Assembly: GCA_045635085.1 (NCBI GenBank)
Contig: JAZRBM010000004.1
Coordinates: 62,001 to 126,000 of the forward strand
Length of the DNA: 64,000 bases
DNA from: Congzhengia sp045635085
GTDB lineage: Bacteria; Bacillota; Clostridia; UBA1381; UBA9506
Direction: 5' to 3'
Below the pieces are notes generated by a model that saw only the letters and a program-made list of their open reading frames with translations, was not told the origin of the DNA and made no database searches. A program made the translations under genes and the position numbers. Each line of letters begins with the position of its first letter. The first letter of the stretch is position 1. Positions 35,712 to 44,747 of this stretch are shown here, one piece after another.

Positions 35712-37027
35712 ATGCAAACACTTAGGTTTGATTTAACCAAAAAAGAGGGCGCATTTAAAATTTTAAATGCAACAAATGGCGGTCCTTGGTACAAAAGATA
35801 TTCAGAAGACCAGAAAAGAAGCAATTTTAAAGAGTACAAGGCGGCAAGAATACCTTATTCAAGAAATCACGACTCAGGCGTAGTAACGATTTATGGGGGA
35901 CCTTTCAGCCACGATATCACCCGCATTTTTCCGAACTTTGATGCAGATGTGGATGACCCTGCTTCATACGATTTTGCATGTACCGACGAGTCGGTTTTAG
36001 CTACATTAGATGCAGGCACAGAGACTTTTTTCAGACTCGGACAAACTATTGAACATCATATAAAAAGCACGACACTATTCCGCCTGAAGATTTTCATAAA
36101 TGGGCGCGCATCTGCGAGCATATCATAAGACACTACAATTATGGATGGGCAGATGGTTATAGCCTAAACATTCAGTACTGGGAAATCTGGAACGAGCCCG
36201 ACCTTGCTGATGATGACTGCGAGAATAAGCCTACCTGGGGCGGCACAAGGGCGCAGTTTTTTGATTTGTACGAAATAGCAGCAAAGCACCTTAAAAAGTG
36301 TTTCCCTGAGCTTAAGATAGGTGGTCCTGCCGTTGCGTGCGAAACAGATGGCTGGACAAAGGAATTCCTTGCAGAAATGTCAAAAAGAAATGTTCCTATG
36401 GACTTTTTCTCGTGGCATATTTATTGTACCGAGCCAAAGGATATGATAGAAAAAGCAAACCGTATGAAGGCAATGCTTGTAGATAATGGCTACAAAAATG
36501 TTGAGACAATACTCAATGAGTGGAACTATGTCAAAGGATGGGTAGAGGAATTCAAAGAATCCATAATGACCATTCACGGCTTAAAGGGTGCAGCATTTAC
36601 AATGGCGTGTATGTCAGAAGTGCAAAAATGCGACGCATTGGATATGCTTATGTATTATGATACAAGACCGAGTGCGTTTTGCGGAGCGTTTGATTTTTAT
36701 AGTTATGAACCGCTCAAGGGATACTATCCTCTTATGTGGTACGGAAAGTTTTACGATTTAGAGTCGTACATAAAGTGCGAATCAGACGTAGAACACATCT
36801 ACACCCTGTGCGGAACGGATAAAGACGGAAAAGTAATGTGCATTATCACAAATTATTCAGATGATGACAATGCAGAGGCTAAGGATATAAAAATAGATTT
36901 CGGCAAAGAAGGAAAGTATGAAATCTACTTAGTTGATGAGGAAAAAGACGGTGAGCTTGCAGAGGTGACCGAAAACTTAGAATTTACGCTCGCGCGTTGT
37001 GCGTTTATGTTGATAAAGGAAATCTGA
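35712..37027 (+). pseudogene. GH39-like beta-xylosidase, broken by a one-base frameshift
   Basis: Two frames together cover one glycosidase of about 438 residues. The first stays open to 36128, while homology continues in another frame from the A5 run at 36062-36066; restoring one A there rejoins the frames. The catalytic acid/base is in EIWNEPD (near 36190), and the nucleophile is in LNEWNY (near 36520). CAGGAGGAAG precedes the ATG. The family releases xylose or related sugars. A sequencing error in the A run, a true mutation, or slippage at AAA are all possible. Confidence 0.8.
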
Positions 37028-37063
37028 TATAGGCTATATTTTTAATTTAAAAGAAGGGAGAAA

Positions 37064-37101
37064 TAATAAAAATCAAATTCCTTTTTGACTGATTTTTATT
37101 A
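37064..37101 (+). promoter_or_regulatory. Leader hairpin before the GH28-like gene
   Basis: Perfect 12-base inverted repeat (37064-37075 and 37090-37101) with a 14-base loop. It lies between a good ribosome-binding site (GAAGGGAG near 37053) and the ATG at 37114. When folded it leaves about 14 unpaired bases between the two. Confidence 0.5.
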
Positions 37102-37113
37102 TACATAATTTTT

Positions 37114-38175
37114 ATGCATTCATTTAACAAACATGGCACAGAACACATCCGCGCATTGATTGATGAAGGGGTTAAAAATAAAACAAATACAGCAACGATA
37201 AGCGGAAAATGGGAGATTTCAGAAGCGGTACTTTTGCCTTCGGATTTCACGCTTGTTCTTGATAATTGTCATCTGCGTATGGGTGACGGCACATTTGACA
37301 ATATGTTCAGGAATGAACATTGCGGAGATGTCCATAAAACCACTGCGGGAGAAGGCAATAAAAACATTAAAATTATAGGAAAAGGCGAAGCTGTTATAGA
37401 CGGCGGAAACTATAACGGTCTTTGCGAAAAAAACGCCTCAACCGATGGCAGACCAAACATATATGTAAATAACCTTATCTTGTTTGTTAATGTAGATGGA
37501 TTTGAAATAAAAAACATTCATTGTCGCAACCAGCGTTGGTGGGCACTTGATTTTATATTTTGTTCAGACGGTATTATAAAGGATGTTGATTTTCTTGCCA
37601 ATGATACCGGTATTGATGAAAACGGGAATGAGTATCACGGACTTAAAATTGAAAAAACGGCAGAAGTGTTTGTAAAAAATGCAGACGGAATAGATATTCG
37701 TCACGGTTGTCACGATATTAAAATTGAAAATATTACCGGCTTTACAGGAGATGATACGATAGCGCTTACCGGATTGTTTAAAGGTTCTGATTTTCCTTTT
37801 AAAACAGAAGGTAAGAAAATAGATATCTGCAATATTGAAATAAAAAATGTAAAATCAGCAGCTTTTTGTTCAAATGTTCGACTTTTAAGCCAGGGTGGTG
37901 TTCCTCTTCATGATATACTTATCGATGGGGTGTACGATATGTCCAAAGAGAGTGAATGTCTGGATAGAGGAGGGTGCGGAGTGAAGTTAGGTGACGCACA
38001 CAGACTTTACGGTTCACGCCACGCAACCGAGGACGAAACATATAATATAACCATTAAGAATGTTCATTCTAGAGCAAAATTCGGTGCAATCGTTTTGGGC
38101 GGAAAAATGAAAGATATCATTTTGGAAAATATTGAGGCGTTTGATGGCGCAGAGAAGATAAACGATATGCGTTAA
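37114..38175 (+). CDS. GH28-like glycoside hydrolase (polygalacturonase fold)
   Basis: 353 residues of right-handed beta-helix character with repeated N-I-x-I-x-N turns. The polygalacturonase-like catalytic stretch is NADGIDIRHGCHDIKIENI followed by FTGDDTIAL. There is no signal peptide, so it is cytoplasmic and should act on imported oligosaccharides, for example from pectin. No ribosome-binding site lies directly before the ATG; the nearest is 50 bases up, across a hairpin. It follows the broken xylosidase. Confidence 0.8.
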   Translation: MHSFNKHGTEHIRALIDEGVKNKTNTATISGKWEISEAVLLPSDFTLVLDNCHLRMGDGTFDNMFRNEHCGDVHKTTAGEGNKNIKIIGKGEAVIDGGNYNGLCEKNASTDGRPNIYVNNLILFVNVDGFEIKNIHCRNQRWWALDFIFCSDGIIKDVDFLANDTGIDENGNEYHGLKIEKTAEVFVKNADGIDIRHGCHDIKIENITGFTGDDTIALTGLFKGSDFPFKTEGKKIDICNIEIKNVKSAAFCSNVRLLSQGGVPLHDILIDGVYDMSKESECLDRGGCGVKLGDAHRLYGSRHATEDETYNITIKNVHSRAKFGAIVLGGKMKDIILENIEAFDGAEKINDMR

Positions 38176-38210
38176 AATTAAATAACACTGTAATTGTAGA
38201 TTATTTTTCA

Positions 38211-38252
38211 ATAAAAAAGAGTTGTCTTTTAAAAGACAACTCTTTTTTATAT
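38211..38252. terminator. Bidirectional terminator between GH28-like and DeoR genes
   Basis: A 40-base perfect palindrome (38211-38250) with A and T runs on its outer arms. Confidence 0.92.
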
Positions 38253-38313
38253 GACTAAAATTATTCTGGTACTTTTTAGTTATAATGTTGAAAACATCAC
38301 GTTTGTTGATTTT

Positions 38314-39069
38314 TCAGCGGATTTTTATTGAGTTTTTTGCTATTTTGCTCTTTAGTGCATCGGGAACGTTAGTATCAGTTACAATATAGTCAGCAACTGA
38401 AAGGTCTGATATTTTTGTAAAGGCGCAACGATTGAATTTTGAATGATCTGCTGCAACAATATTTATCTTGGACTGTTCAAGCATAATTCTATCGATTTCA
38501 GCTTCTTTATCATAATAGGAGGAAAATCCGTGCTCTGAATCAATCCCGTCAACGGAAAGAATGAGTTTATCCGCATAATATGATTTTAGCTGTCTTATAG
38601 CATCGTCGCCGAAAGTGAACTGATATTTGGAATTGATTAACCCGCCTAAAAGAATTATGTTAAAGTTGGGATTTGATGTTCCTTCAAGGGCAATAGAGAT
38701 TGAATTTGTAACGATGCTCAAATTAAGCTCCTGCGGAATAGCGCGGAAAACGAGGAGAGTGGTAGTTCCTGAATTGAGCATAATTGTATCGTTGTCATTG
38801 ATCATAGTAGCAATTTTTTTTGCGATGATTTCTTTTTGCTCCTGATTAGTAGACATACGCTGATTAAGACTCATACTGTAATATGGTTTATATGGGCTTA
38901 CTGCTCCACCGTGTACGCGCGTTAAAAGACCTTTGCTTTCCATATCGGCAAGGTCTGTTCGTATAGTTACCTCAGAAATGCCGAAAAGTTGACTAAGCTG
39001 CGTGACGCGGATGCTCCCGTTTTTGTGGAGAAGCTCAAGTATCTCTTTTCTTCTGTTATCAGCTGACAT
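38314..39069 (-). CDS. DeoR/GlpR-family transcription regulator
   Basis: 251 residues. An N-terminal helix-turn-helix (RRKEILELLHKNGSIRVTQLSQLFGISEVTIRT region) is followed by a sugar-phosphate-sensing DeoR C-terminal domain (NSGTTTL; VSVDGID-like LSVDGIDSEHG). I start it at 39069, behind AAGGAG, instead of an upstream ATG at 39105 with no site. It is divergent from the aminotransferase operon and is the likely repressor of it, released by a phosphorylated sugar. Confidence 0.92.
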   Translation of the reverse strand: MSADNRRKEILELLHKNGSIRVTQLSQLFGISEVTIRTDLADMESKGLLTRVHGGAVSPYKPYYSMSLNQRMSTNQEQKEIIAKKIATMINDNDTIMLNSGTTTLLVFRAIPQELNLSIVTNSISIALEGTSNPNFNIILLGGLINSKYQFTFGDDAIRQLKSYYADKLILSVDGIDSEHGFSSYYDKEAEIDRIMLEQSKINIVAADHSKFNRCAFTKISDLSVADYIVTDTNVPDALKSKIAKNSIKIR

Positions 39070-39131
39070 AGCCTTTATCTCCTTACTGCTTTTTCTTTGC
39101 AACATGAAATCTCTTTTTACTATACATTAAA

Positions 39132-39211
39132 CTTTCGGTTTTGTCAATATCAAGAAAAAACGAAAGCAAAAACTTTTGTTTCGAAAATAAATCAAAAATA
39201 AAACGAAAAAC
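39132..39211. promoter_or_regulatory. Cluster of DeoR-type operator half-sites
   Basis: Four copies of the AAACGAAA/TTTCGTTT theme: CTTTCGGTTTTG (39132), AAAACGAAAGC (39157), TTTTGTTTCGAAAA (39174) and AAAACGAAAAAC (39200), just upstream of the operon promoter. Confidence 0.6.
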
Positions 39212-39214
39212 ATA

Positions 39215-39243
39215 TTGACAAATCAAATTATTTGTTGTATCAT
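39215..39243 (+). promoter_or_regulatory. Promoter of the aminotransferase operon
   Basis: TTGACA at 39215 and TATCAT at 39238 with a 17-base spacer, adjoining the DeoR-type sites. Confidence 0.8.
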
Positions 39244-39304
39244 AATGTCGTACAAAGTAATGACGAAAATCGTCAGTAAAATTTTTAAAAAAGGAGAAAT
39301 TACT

Positions 39305-40675
39305 ATGAGCGCGAATTGGGCAAAAATGGACCTTTCTCAGGTACCTAATATGGTTACCTCAACAGTTCCCGGTCCTAAATCGATTGAGTATCACGAAAGA
39401 TGCTCCAAGTACATGAAGGGTTATTCAAGTCAGGTTAAATTGTTTCCTGTAACATTTGAGTCAGGTTACGGATACACATTAAAAGACGTTGACGGAAATA
39501 CATACCTTGACTTTTCATCAGGCATTTACGTAACAGGTCTTGGACACTGCCATCCTAAAATCAGTGAGGCAGTTGCAGAACAGGCTAAAAAGCTTATGAA
39601 CTGTCACGACTTTACAACAAAGGTGAAAATGGAATTAGTAGAAAAGCTTCACGAAATCACCGGCGGACGTTTTGGCGGATTCCAGTTCTATGATTCAGGT
39701 ACAACAGCAGTTGAAGCAGGTCTTCGTTGTGCGCGTGCTGCAACAGGTAAGCAGGAATTTATCTCTTTCTTCAGAGATTTCCACGGAAAAACTTATGGTG
39801 CTAACTCACTTGCAGTCGTAGGTCCTGATACCCACATGAGAGCGCCTGGATTTATGCTTGTTCCGCGTCCAAATCCATATCGCGATTTCTTCGGAAGAAG
39901 CGAAGAAGAAGCGTGGAAAGATTCTTCTCCATACATCAACATGATAGAGGGCATGCTTGACAATGCTTGTGCAAATGGTGGTAAGAATGTTGCAGCAATC
40001 GTTTTAGAGCCCATTCAGGGTTGGGGCGGTTCAATCATTCCTCCTGATGACTTTATTCCTGCACTTCGTGCTCTTTGTGATAAGCGTGGAATCTTACTCT
40101 TCGCTGACGAAGTATTAAACTGTATGGCAAGAACAGGTAAATACCTCGCTATGGATCACTGGAACGTAACAGCTGATATTACAACACTTGGAAAAGGCTT
40201 TGGTAACGGTTTCCCTGTAACAGCGTTAGCTGTATCTAAGGACTTAGCTCCTGCTATTGAAAAGATTTCTGCTTCATCGAGTTACGGTGGTAACCCGATG
40301 GCTTGTGTAGCAGCATTAGAATCAATCAAGGTTATTGAAGAAGAAAACTTAAATGAACGTTCAACACACCTTGGTGAAATCATGCTTGCTAAGATGGAAC
40401 AGATGAAGAAAGAACATCCAATCATCGGTGATGTTCGTGCAATCGGATGTTTGCAGGCAATAGAAGTTGTTAAAGACCGTGAAACAAAAGAACCATTTGC
40501 TGAAGCAGGTACAATGATTTATCAGAAGGCATTCGAAAAAGGTCTTGCATGGGTACCATCAGGCCACATTCTTCGTATGTCACCTCCGATGATTCTTGAT
40601 GATGAGGCAGCATTAAAGGGTCTTGATATCATTGAAGAGGCAGTTAGAGAAACAGAAAAGCATTTCGGATATTAA
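39305..40675 (+). CDS. Class III PLP aminotransferase, substrate unknown
   Basis: 456 residues; starts at ATG 39305 behind AAAGGAG. The fold-type I features of the aspartate/GABA/ornithine aminotransferase group are present: ADEVLNCMARTG and the PLP lysine in TTLGKGFGNGF (near residue 296). Family members move amino groups between amines and keto acids. The operon context with dehydrogenase and kinase suggests an amino sugar, aminocyclitol or amino-polyol rather than an amino acid, but this is inference. Highest expression signals in the region: clean promoter and ribosome-binding site. Confidence 0.87.
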   Translation: MSANWAKMDLSQVPNMVTSTVPGPKSIEYHERCSKYMKGYSSQVKLFPVTFESGYGYTLKDVDGNTYLDFSSGIYVTGLGHCHPKISEAVAEQAKKLMNCHDFTTKVKMELVEKLHEITGGRFGGFQFYDSGTTAVEAGLRCARAATGKQEFISFFRDFHGKTYGANSLAVVGPDTHMRAPGFMLVPRPNPYRDFFGRSEEEAWKDSSPYINMIEGMLDNACANGGKNVAAIVLEPIQGWGGSIIPPDDFIPALRALCDKRGILLFADEVLNCMARTGKYLAMDHWNVTADITTLGKGFGNGFPVTALAVSKDLAPAIEKISASSSYGGNPMACVAALESIKVIEEENLNERSTHLGEIMLAKMEQMKKEHPIIGDVRAIGCLQAIEVVKDRETKEPFAEAGTMIYQKAFEKGLAWVPSGHILRMSPPMILDDEAALKGLDIIEEAVRETEKHFGY

Positions 40676-40684
40676 TTATAAGTA

Positions 40685-40716
40685 TCAAGGGTTATTGCTT
40701 TTGCGATAACCCTTGA
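40685..40716 (+). other. Intercistronic hairpin
   Basis: An 11-pair stem (TCAAGGGTTAT with its complement) extended by three more pairs to a TTTT loop. No T run follows, so it is more likely an mRNA stability or processing element than a terminator. Confidence 0.6.
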
Positions 40717-40744
40717 AATAGTTATATTAAGCGAGGTAAATTTT

Positions 40745-41878
40745 ATGAAAATAGTAAAATTCGGACTTATTGGCTGCGGTCTTATGGCGAGAGAATTTGC
40801 ATCAGCAGCCGCAAGATGGTGTCATCTTACAGATGATATTGCAAAACCTGAAATAGTAGGTATATGCTCCGTTGTTCCTAAGGAAATGGAGTGGTTTAAA
40901 AAGAACTTTCCCGAGATAAAATATGCAGTAGCAGACTATAAGGAGCTCCTTGATAAGGAGGATATTGACGCAATTTATTGCGCAGTTCCTCATAATCTTC
41001 ATGAGCAGTTTTATATAGATATAATAAAGAGCGGTAAGGCACTACTTGGAGAAAAACCATTTGGTATAGATAAAGCAGCAAACGCAAAAATTATGGAAGC
41101 TATAAAGGAAAACCCTGGCACATTTGTACGCTGCTGTAGTGAATTTCCATACTATCCTGCAATGCAGACAATGATTAACTGGTATAATGAGGGTAAATTC
41201 GGCAAGGTATTAGAAATCCACTGTGGATTCAACCATTGCAGTGATATGGATACAACGAAACCAATAAACTGGAAGAGAATGGTCAAGTTTAATGGTGAAT
41301 ACGGATGCTTAGGTGACCTTGGTATTCATACTCAGCATGTTCCTTTCCGACTTGGATTTAAGCCCAAGACAGTCAGAGCACATTTTTCGAATATAATAAA
41401 GGAAAGACCTGACGGAAAAGGCGGCACAGCAGTTTGCGATACATTTGACAACTGTACAATATTTACCACAACGCTTAACAAAGAGGGTGACGAAATCCCC
41501 ATGATTCTTGAAACGAAGCGTATGTGCCCCGGCTCGACAAACCGCTGGTTCTTTGAAATTTATGGTATGGATTGTAGTGCACGTTTCTCAAGTGACGATG
41601 CAAATGCATTTTACTATACATCTTCATGGGGAAAAGAGCAGTCATGGAATCGTATAATTATTGGCTATAAGCCTATGATTCCTACAATTACAGGTCCTAT
41701 TTTCGAGTTTGGATTTACAGATGCTATTCAGCAGCAGATTGCCGCATTTATTTTAGAGTATTCAGGTGTTGAAGTTCCCTTTGGTCTTTTCACCCCCGAA
41801 GAAACTGTTCTTTCACATACACTTGCGACTGCGGCGCTTAAGTCGTTCTATAATAAGACAGTAGAGGTTATAGACTAA
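40745..41878 (+). CDS. Gfo/Idh/MocA-family oxidoreductase
   Basis: 377 residues. The N-terminal Rossmann motif GLIGCGLMAREFA and the EKPFG motif (near residue 102) define this NAD(P)-dependent sugar or inositol dehydrogenase family. AGCGAGG precedes the ATG. In the operon it sits between the aminotransferase and the kinase, so it probably oxidises or reduces a cyclitol or sugar intermediate in the same pathway. Confidence 0.9.
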   Translation: MKIVKFGLIGCGLMAREFASAAARWCHLTDDIAKPEIVGICSVVPKEMEWFKKNFPEIKYAVADYKELLDKEDIDAIYCAVPHNLHEQFYIDIIKSGKALLGEKPFGIDKAANAKIMEAIKENPGTFVRCCSEFPYYPAMQTMINWYNEGKFGKVLEIHCGFNHCSDMDTTKPINWKRMVKFNGEYGCLGDLGIHTQHVPFRLGFKPKTVRAHFSNIIKERPDGKGGTAVCDTFDNCTIFTTTLNKEGDEIPMILETKRMCPGSTNRWFFEIYGMDCSARFSSDDANAFYYTSSWGKEQSWNRIIIGYKPMIPTITGPIFEFGFTDAIQQQIAAFILEYSGVEVPFGLFTPEETVLSHTLATAALKSFYNKTVEVID

Positions 41879-41909
41879 GAAGTTTGCTTGTGTGACAGGA
41901 GATACAAAA

Positions 41910-43370
41910 ATGTATTTAGGAATTGATTTAGGCAGTACAAATATTAAGGCAGCACTATATGATTCAGATATGAAGCTTAAAGATCGTCGCAGTATTCCTG
42001 TAAGCTACATAAGGGAAAACGGCTTTGTGGAATTTGATGCAGAAAAGTACAGCGAAAATCTGCTGGAGCTTCTTTCTGAGATAATTCGCATAAACCAGGT
42101 TGATTCTGTTAATGAACTGGCGTTTACGGGGCAGGCAGAATCGCTTGTGGTAGTCGGAAAAGACGGCAAACCACTTATGAATGCCATCTCGTGGATGGAT
42201 GAACGTTCACAGACAGAGTGCACCGAACTTGAAAAGCATTTTACAAAGGAAGAGTGCGAAAGGGTTACAGGTCAGCAGGCAATACTACCCACGTGGCCAG
42301 CAACGAAAATTCTCTGGCTTGAAAAGAACAAGCCAGAGGTTTTTGAAAATGCACAGACTTATATGCTTTTAAAAGACTATGTGGTGTATTACTTAACGGG
42401 CAATAAAGTTTCAGATATGTCAATTGCAACATTTTCTTTTTATTTTGACATATACAAAAAGTGCTACTGGAAAAAGATGCTCGATGCAATTGGCATAACA
42501 GAAGACAAGCTTCCGTCTTTAGCAGAACCATGCACAGTGGCAGGAAATATCAAAAAAAGCATTGCCGAAAAAATAGGCATTGGCACTGATGCCAGAGTAA
42601 ACATAGGAACACTTGATCACTTTGCGGGAATGATTGGCACGGGAAATATCGGTAAGGGCAAAGTTACCCTTTCTACGGGAACTGTTATGGCGATGGCAAC
42701 ATTTTCTGAAAAAGGTGTATCAGACATAAAAAATATCGCGATGCACTATGGTTTTCTTCCCGATACTCACATTATGCTTCCTGTTGCAGAAAGCGGCGGA
42801 GTATGTCTTGAATGGTTTAAAAATTCCTGTATGAAGGATGTAAAATTTAGTGAAATAGATGATACCGTAAGGGAAAGAAAGATAAATAACATAATATTCC
42901 TTCCCTACTTAGTTGGTACAAATTCTCCTGAATTTGACAACCGGGCATCGGGAATGTTCTGGGGCTTAAGAGGTGAACACGACGCTTTTGATATGGCTTA
43001 TGCTGTGATGGAGGGCGTGGGATTTCTTCTTAAAAAGAACTGCGAATATATTGAAAAAAACGGCACTAAAATAAATTCAATTATTGCAACGGGTGGCGGC
43101 TCTAAAAGTGATGTATGGTGTCAGCTTCAGGCAGACATAACCTGCCTTCCAATTATGATTCCGAAGGAAAAGGAAGCGGCGTGCTTGGGTGCGGCTATAA
43201 TTGCGGCGGTAAGTGATGGAAAAATCGAAAGTTTCGAAAAGGCAGCACAGACGATTGAATTTGAAAAGGTATTTAATCCTTCAGGCGATAAAGGATTTGA
43301 GGAAAAATATAAACTGTTTAATGAACTTTATAAGTTTTCGTGCGAATTAAGAGGAGGGAAAATGGTATGA
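41910..43370 (+). CDS. FGGY-family carbohydrate kinase
   Basis: 486 residues from ATG 41910 (CAGGAGA eight bases upstream). The N-terminal ATPase motif GIDLGSTNIKAALYD and the C-terminal IATGGGSKSDVW fit the FGGY xylulokinase/gluconokinase group, which phosphorylates sugars or polyols with ATP. Substrate cannot be read from sequence. Its TGA overlaps the next ATG in ATGA, so the following hydrolase is coupled to it. Confidence 0.92.
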   Translation: MYLGIDLGSTNIKAALYDSDMKLKDRRSIPVSYIRENGFVEFDAEKYSENLLELLSEIIRINQVDSVNELAFTGQAESLVVVGKDGKPLMNAISWMDERSQTECTELEKHFTKEECERVTGQQAILPTWPATKILWLEKNKPEVFENAQTYMLLKDYVVYYLTGNKVSDMSIATFSFYFDIYKKCYWKKMLDAIGITEDKLPSLAEPCTVAGNIKKSIAEKIGIGTDARVNIGTLDHFAGMIGTGNIGKGKVTLSTGTVMAMATFSEKGVSDIKNIAMHYGFLPDTHIMLPVAESGGVCLEWFKNSCMKDVKFSEIDDTVRERKINNIIFLPYLVGTNSPEFDNRASGMFWGLRGEHDAFDMAYAVMEGVGFLLKKNCEYIEKNGTKINSIIATGGGSKSDVWCQLQADITCLPIMIPKEKEAACLGAAIIAAVSDGKIESFEKAAQTIEFEKVFNPSGDKGFEEKYKLFNELYKFSCELRGGKMV

Positions 43371-44725
43371 ATAACTTAAAAGTAGGATATGCAAAGGTAA
43401 ATATAAACCCAAGACTTGGCATAGGCTTATATGGGTATTATGTACCCAGATATGCAAAGGGATTTTTAGATGATCTCGAGGCTCATGCAATTGCTCTTTC
43501 GTGTAATGATGAGACTCTGCTTATGATAAGTGTTGATATTTGTGCGGTTGGAAGCAAAAATTATAAGGACTTTTCAGAGCGCATATGTGCCGCAACTGGC
43601 CTTTCAAGAGAAAAGATTTTTATAGCGGCAACTCATACTCATACAGGTCCGTTTACAGAACATACTGTGATGTTTGAGGTAGACGATAAGTTAATAGATG
43701 AGTATGCAGAATTTTTGGGAAATCGTCTTGCAGATTTATCTGTTATGGCACTTTCTGATTTGAAAAATGCAAAAATGGGCTTTATTGAAGGCAAAGCACC
43801 CGACAGAGTTGCATATATAAGAAGATACAAGATGAAGGATGGCACAGTATGCACATGTCCTCCTGTTAACGATCCCAATATTGATCATGCAATCGGCGAG
43901 CTTGACCAGAGAGTACATATTGTAAGATTTGACAGAGAAGGCGGCGAAAGTATTGTACTTTTAAATTATGGAGTTCATGCAGATACTGTAAATGGCGAAA
44001 TGATTTCATCCGACTGGATTGGCTGGCTCAGAAGAACCGTTGATAAAGCACTCGACGGTGTGAAATGTATAGCATTTGTAGGAGCGCAGGGTGATGTTGG
44101 CAGCACAAATGTATTCCCGTCCGGCGGCGATATGAACGATACAGAAATAAGTTTTGATAACGAAATGAAAAGTCCTGGTATGGCACGATTTATTGGTCGC
44201 GCTCTTGCGGGTACACTTCTTCAGGTTTATGATAAGGTAGAATATGTTGACGTTGACAACATAAAAATTATTGAAAAAATTGTCGAAGTTCCTGCAAATA
44301 AAGCCAAACCCGAGGAATTGCCGCAGGCAAAACTATACAAAAAGCTTCACGAAGAAGGTCGTGACTGCGATATTCCGTTCGAGGCAATGGAGCTTACAAC
44401 TGTTGTTGCAGAAGCTGTTCGTATGTGCCAACTTGAAAACGCCCCGGATAACTTTGAGATTAACCTTACAGGTGTTAAGATAGGTCCAGTTGCATTTATT
44501 GGTATTGCAGGCGAGCCATTTACAGAAATCGGAGTTGGAATTAAAGATACCGAAGGTTGGTCGGCTATTATGCCCTGTTGCCAGGTAAACGGAAACTTTG
44601 GATATTTCCCTGTTAAATCCGCATTTGATGAAGGCGGATATGAAGCCCGCTCGTCAAAATATACAAGCGTGGTTGCAGAAAGACTTATTGATGGTGGTAA
44701 AGCTTTATTAAAAGAATTAAAATAA
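43367..44725 (+). CDS. Neutral ceramidase-like zinc hydrolase
   Basis: 452 residues from ATG 43367; GAGGAGGG is eight bases upstream. It matches the neutral/alkaline ceramidase N-terminal domain, with zinc-binding histidines in AATHTHTGP and the stretch FVGAQGDVGS. It lacks the C-terminal Ig-like domain and a signal peptide, so it is cytoplasmic and its amide substrate is probably not ceramide. In this operon it may remove an acyl group from an N-acylated amino sugar or cyclitol. Confidence 0.85.
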   Translation: MNNLKVGYAKVNINPRLGIGLYGYYVPRYAKGFLDDLEAHAIALSCNDETLLMISVDICAVGSKNYKDFSERICAATGLSREKIFIAATHTHTGPFTEHTVMFEVDDKLIDEYAEFLGNRLADLSVMALSDLKNAKMGFIEGKAPDRVAYIRRYKMKDGTVCTCPPVNDPNIDHAIGELDQRVHIVRFDREGGESIVLLNYGVHADTVNGEMISSDWIGWLRRTVDKALDGVKCIAFVGAQGDVGSTNVFPSGGDMNDTEISFDNEMKSPGMARFIGRALAGTLLQVYDKVEYVDVDNIKIIEKIVEVPANKAKPEELPQAKLYKKLHEEGRDCDIPFEAMELTTVVAEAVRMCQLENAPDNFEINLTGVKIGPVAFIGIAGEPFTEIGVGIKDTEGWSAIMPCCQVNGNFGYFPVKSAFDEGGYEARSSKYTSVVAERLIDGGKALLKELK

Positions 44726-44747
44726 TAAAAAAAGAGAGGAAAAAAAT

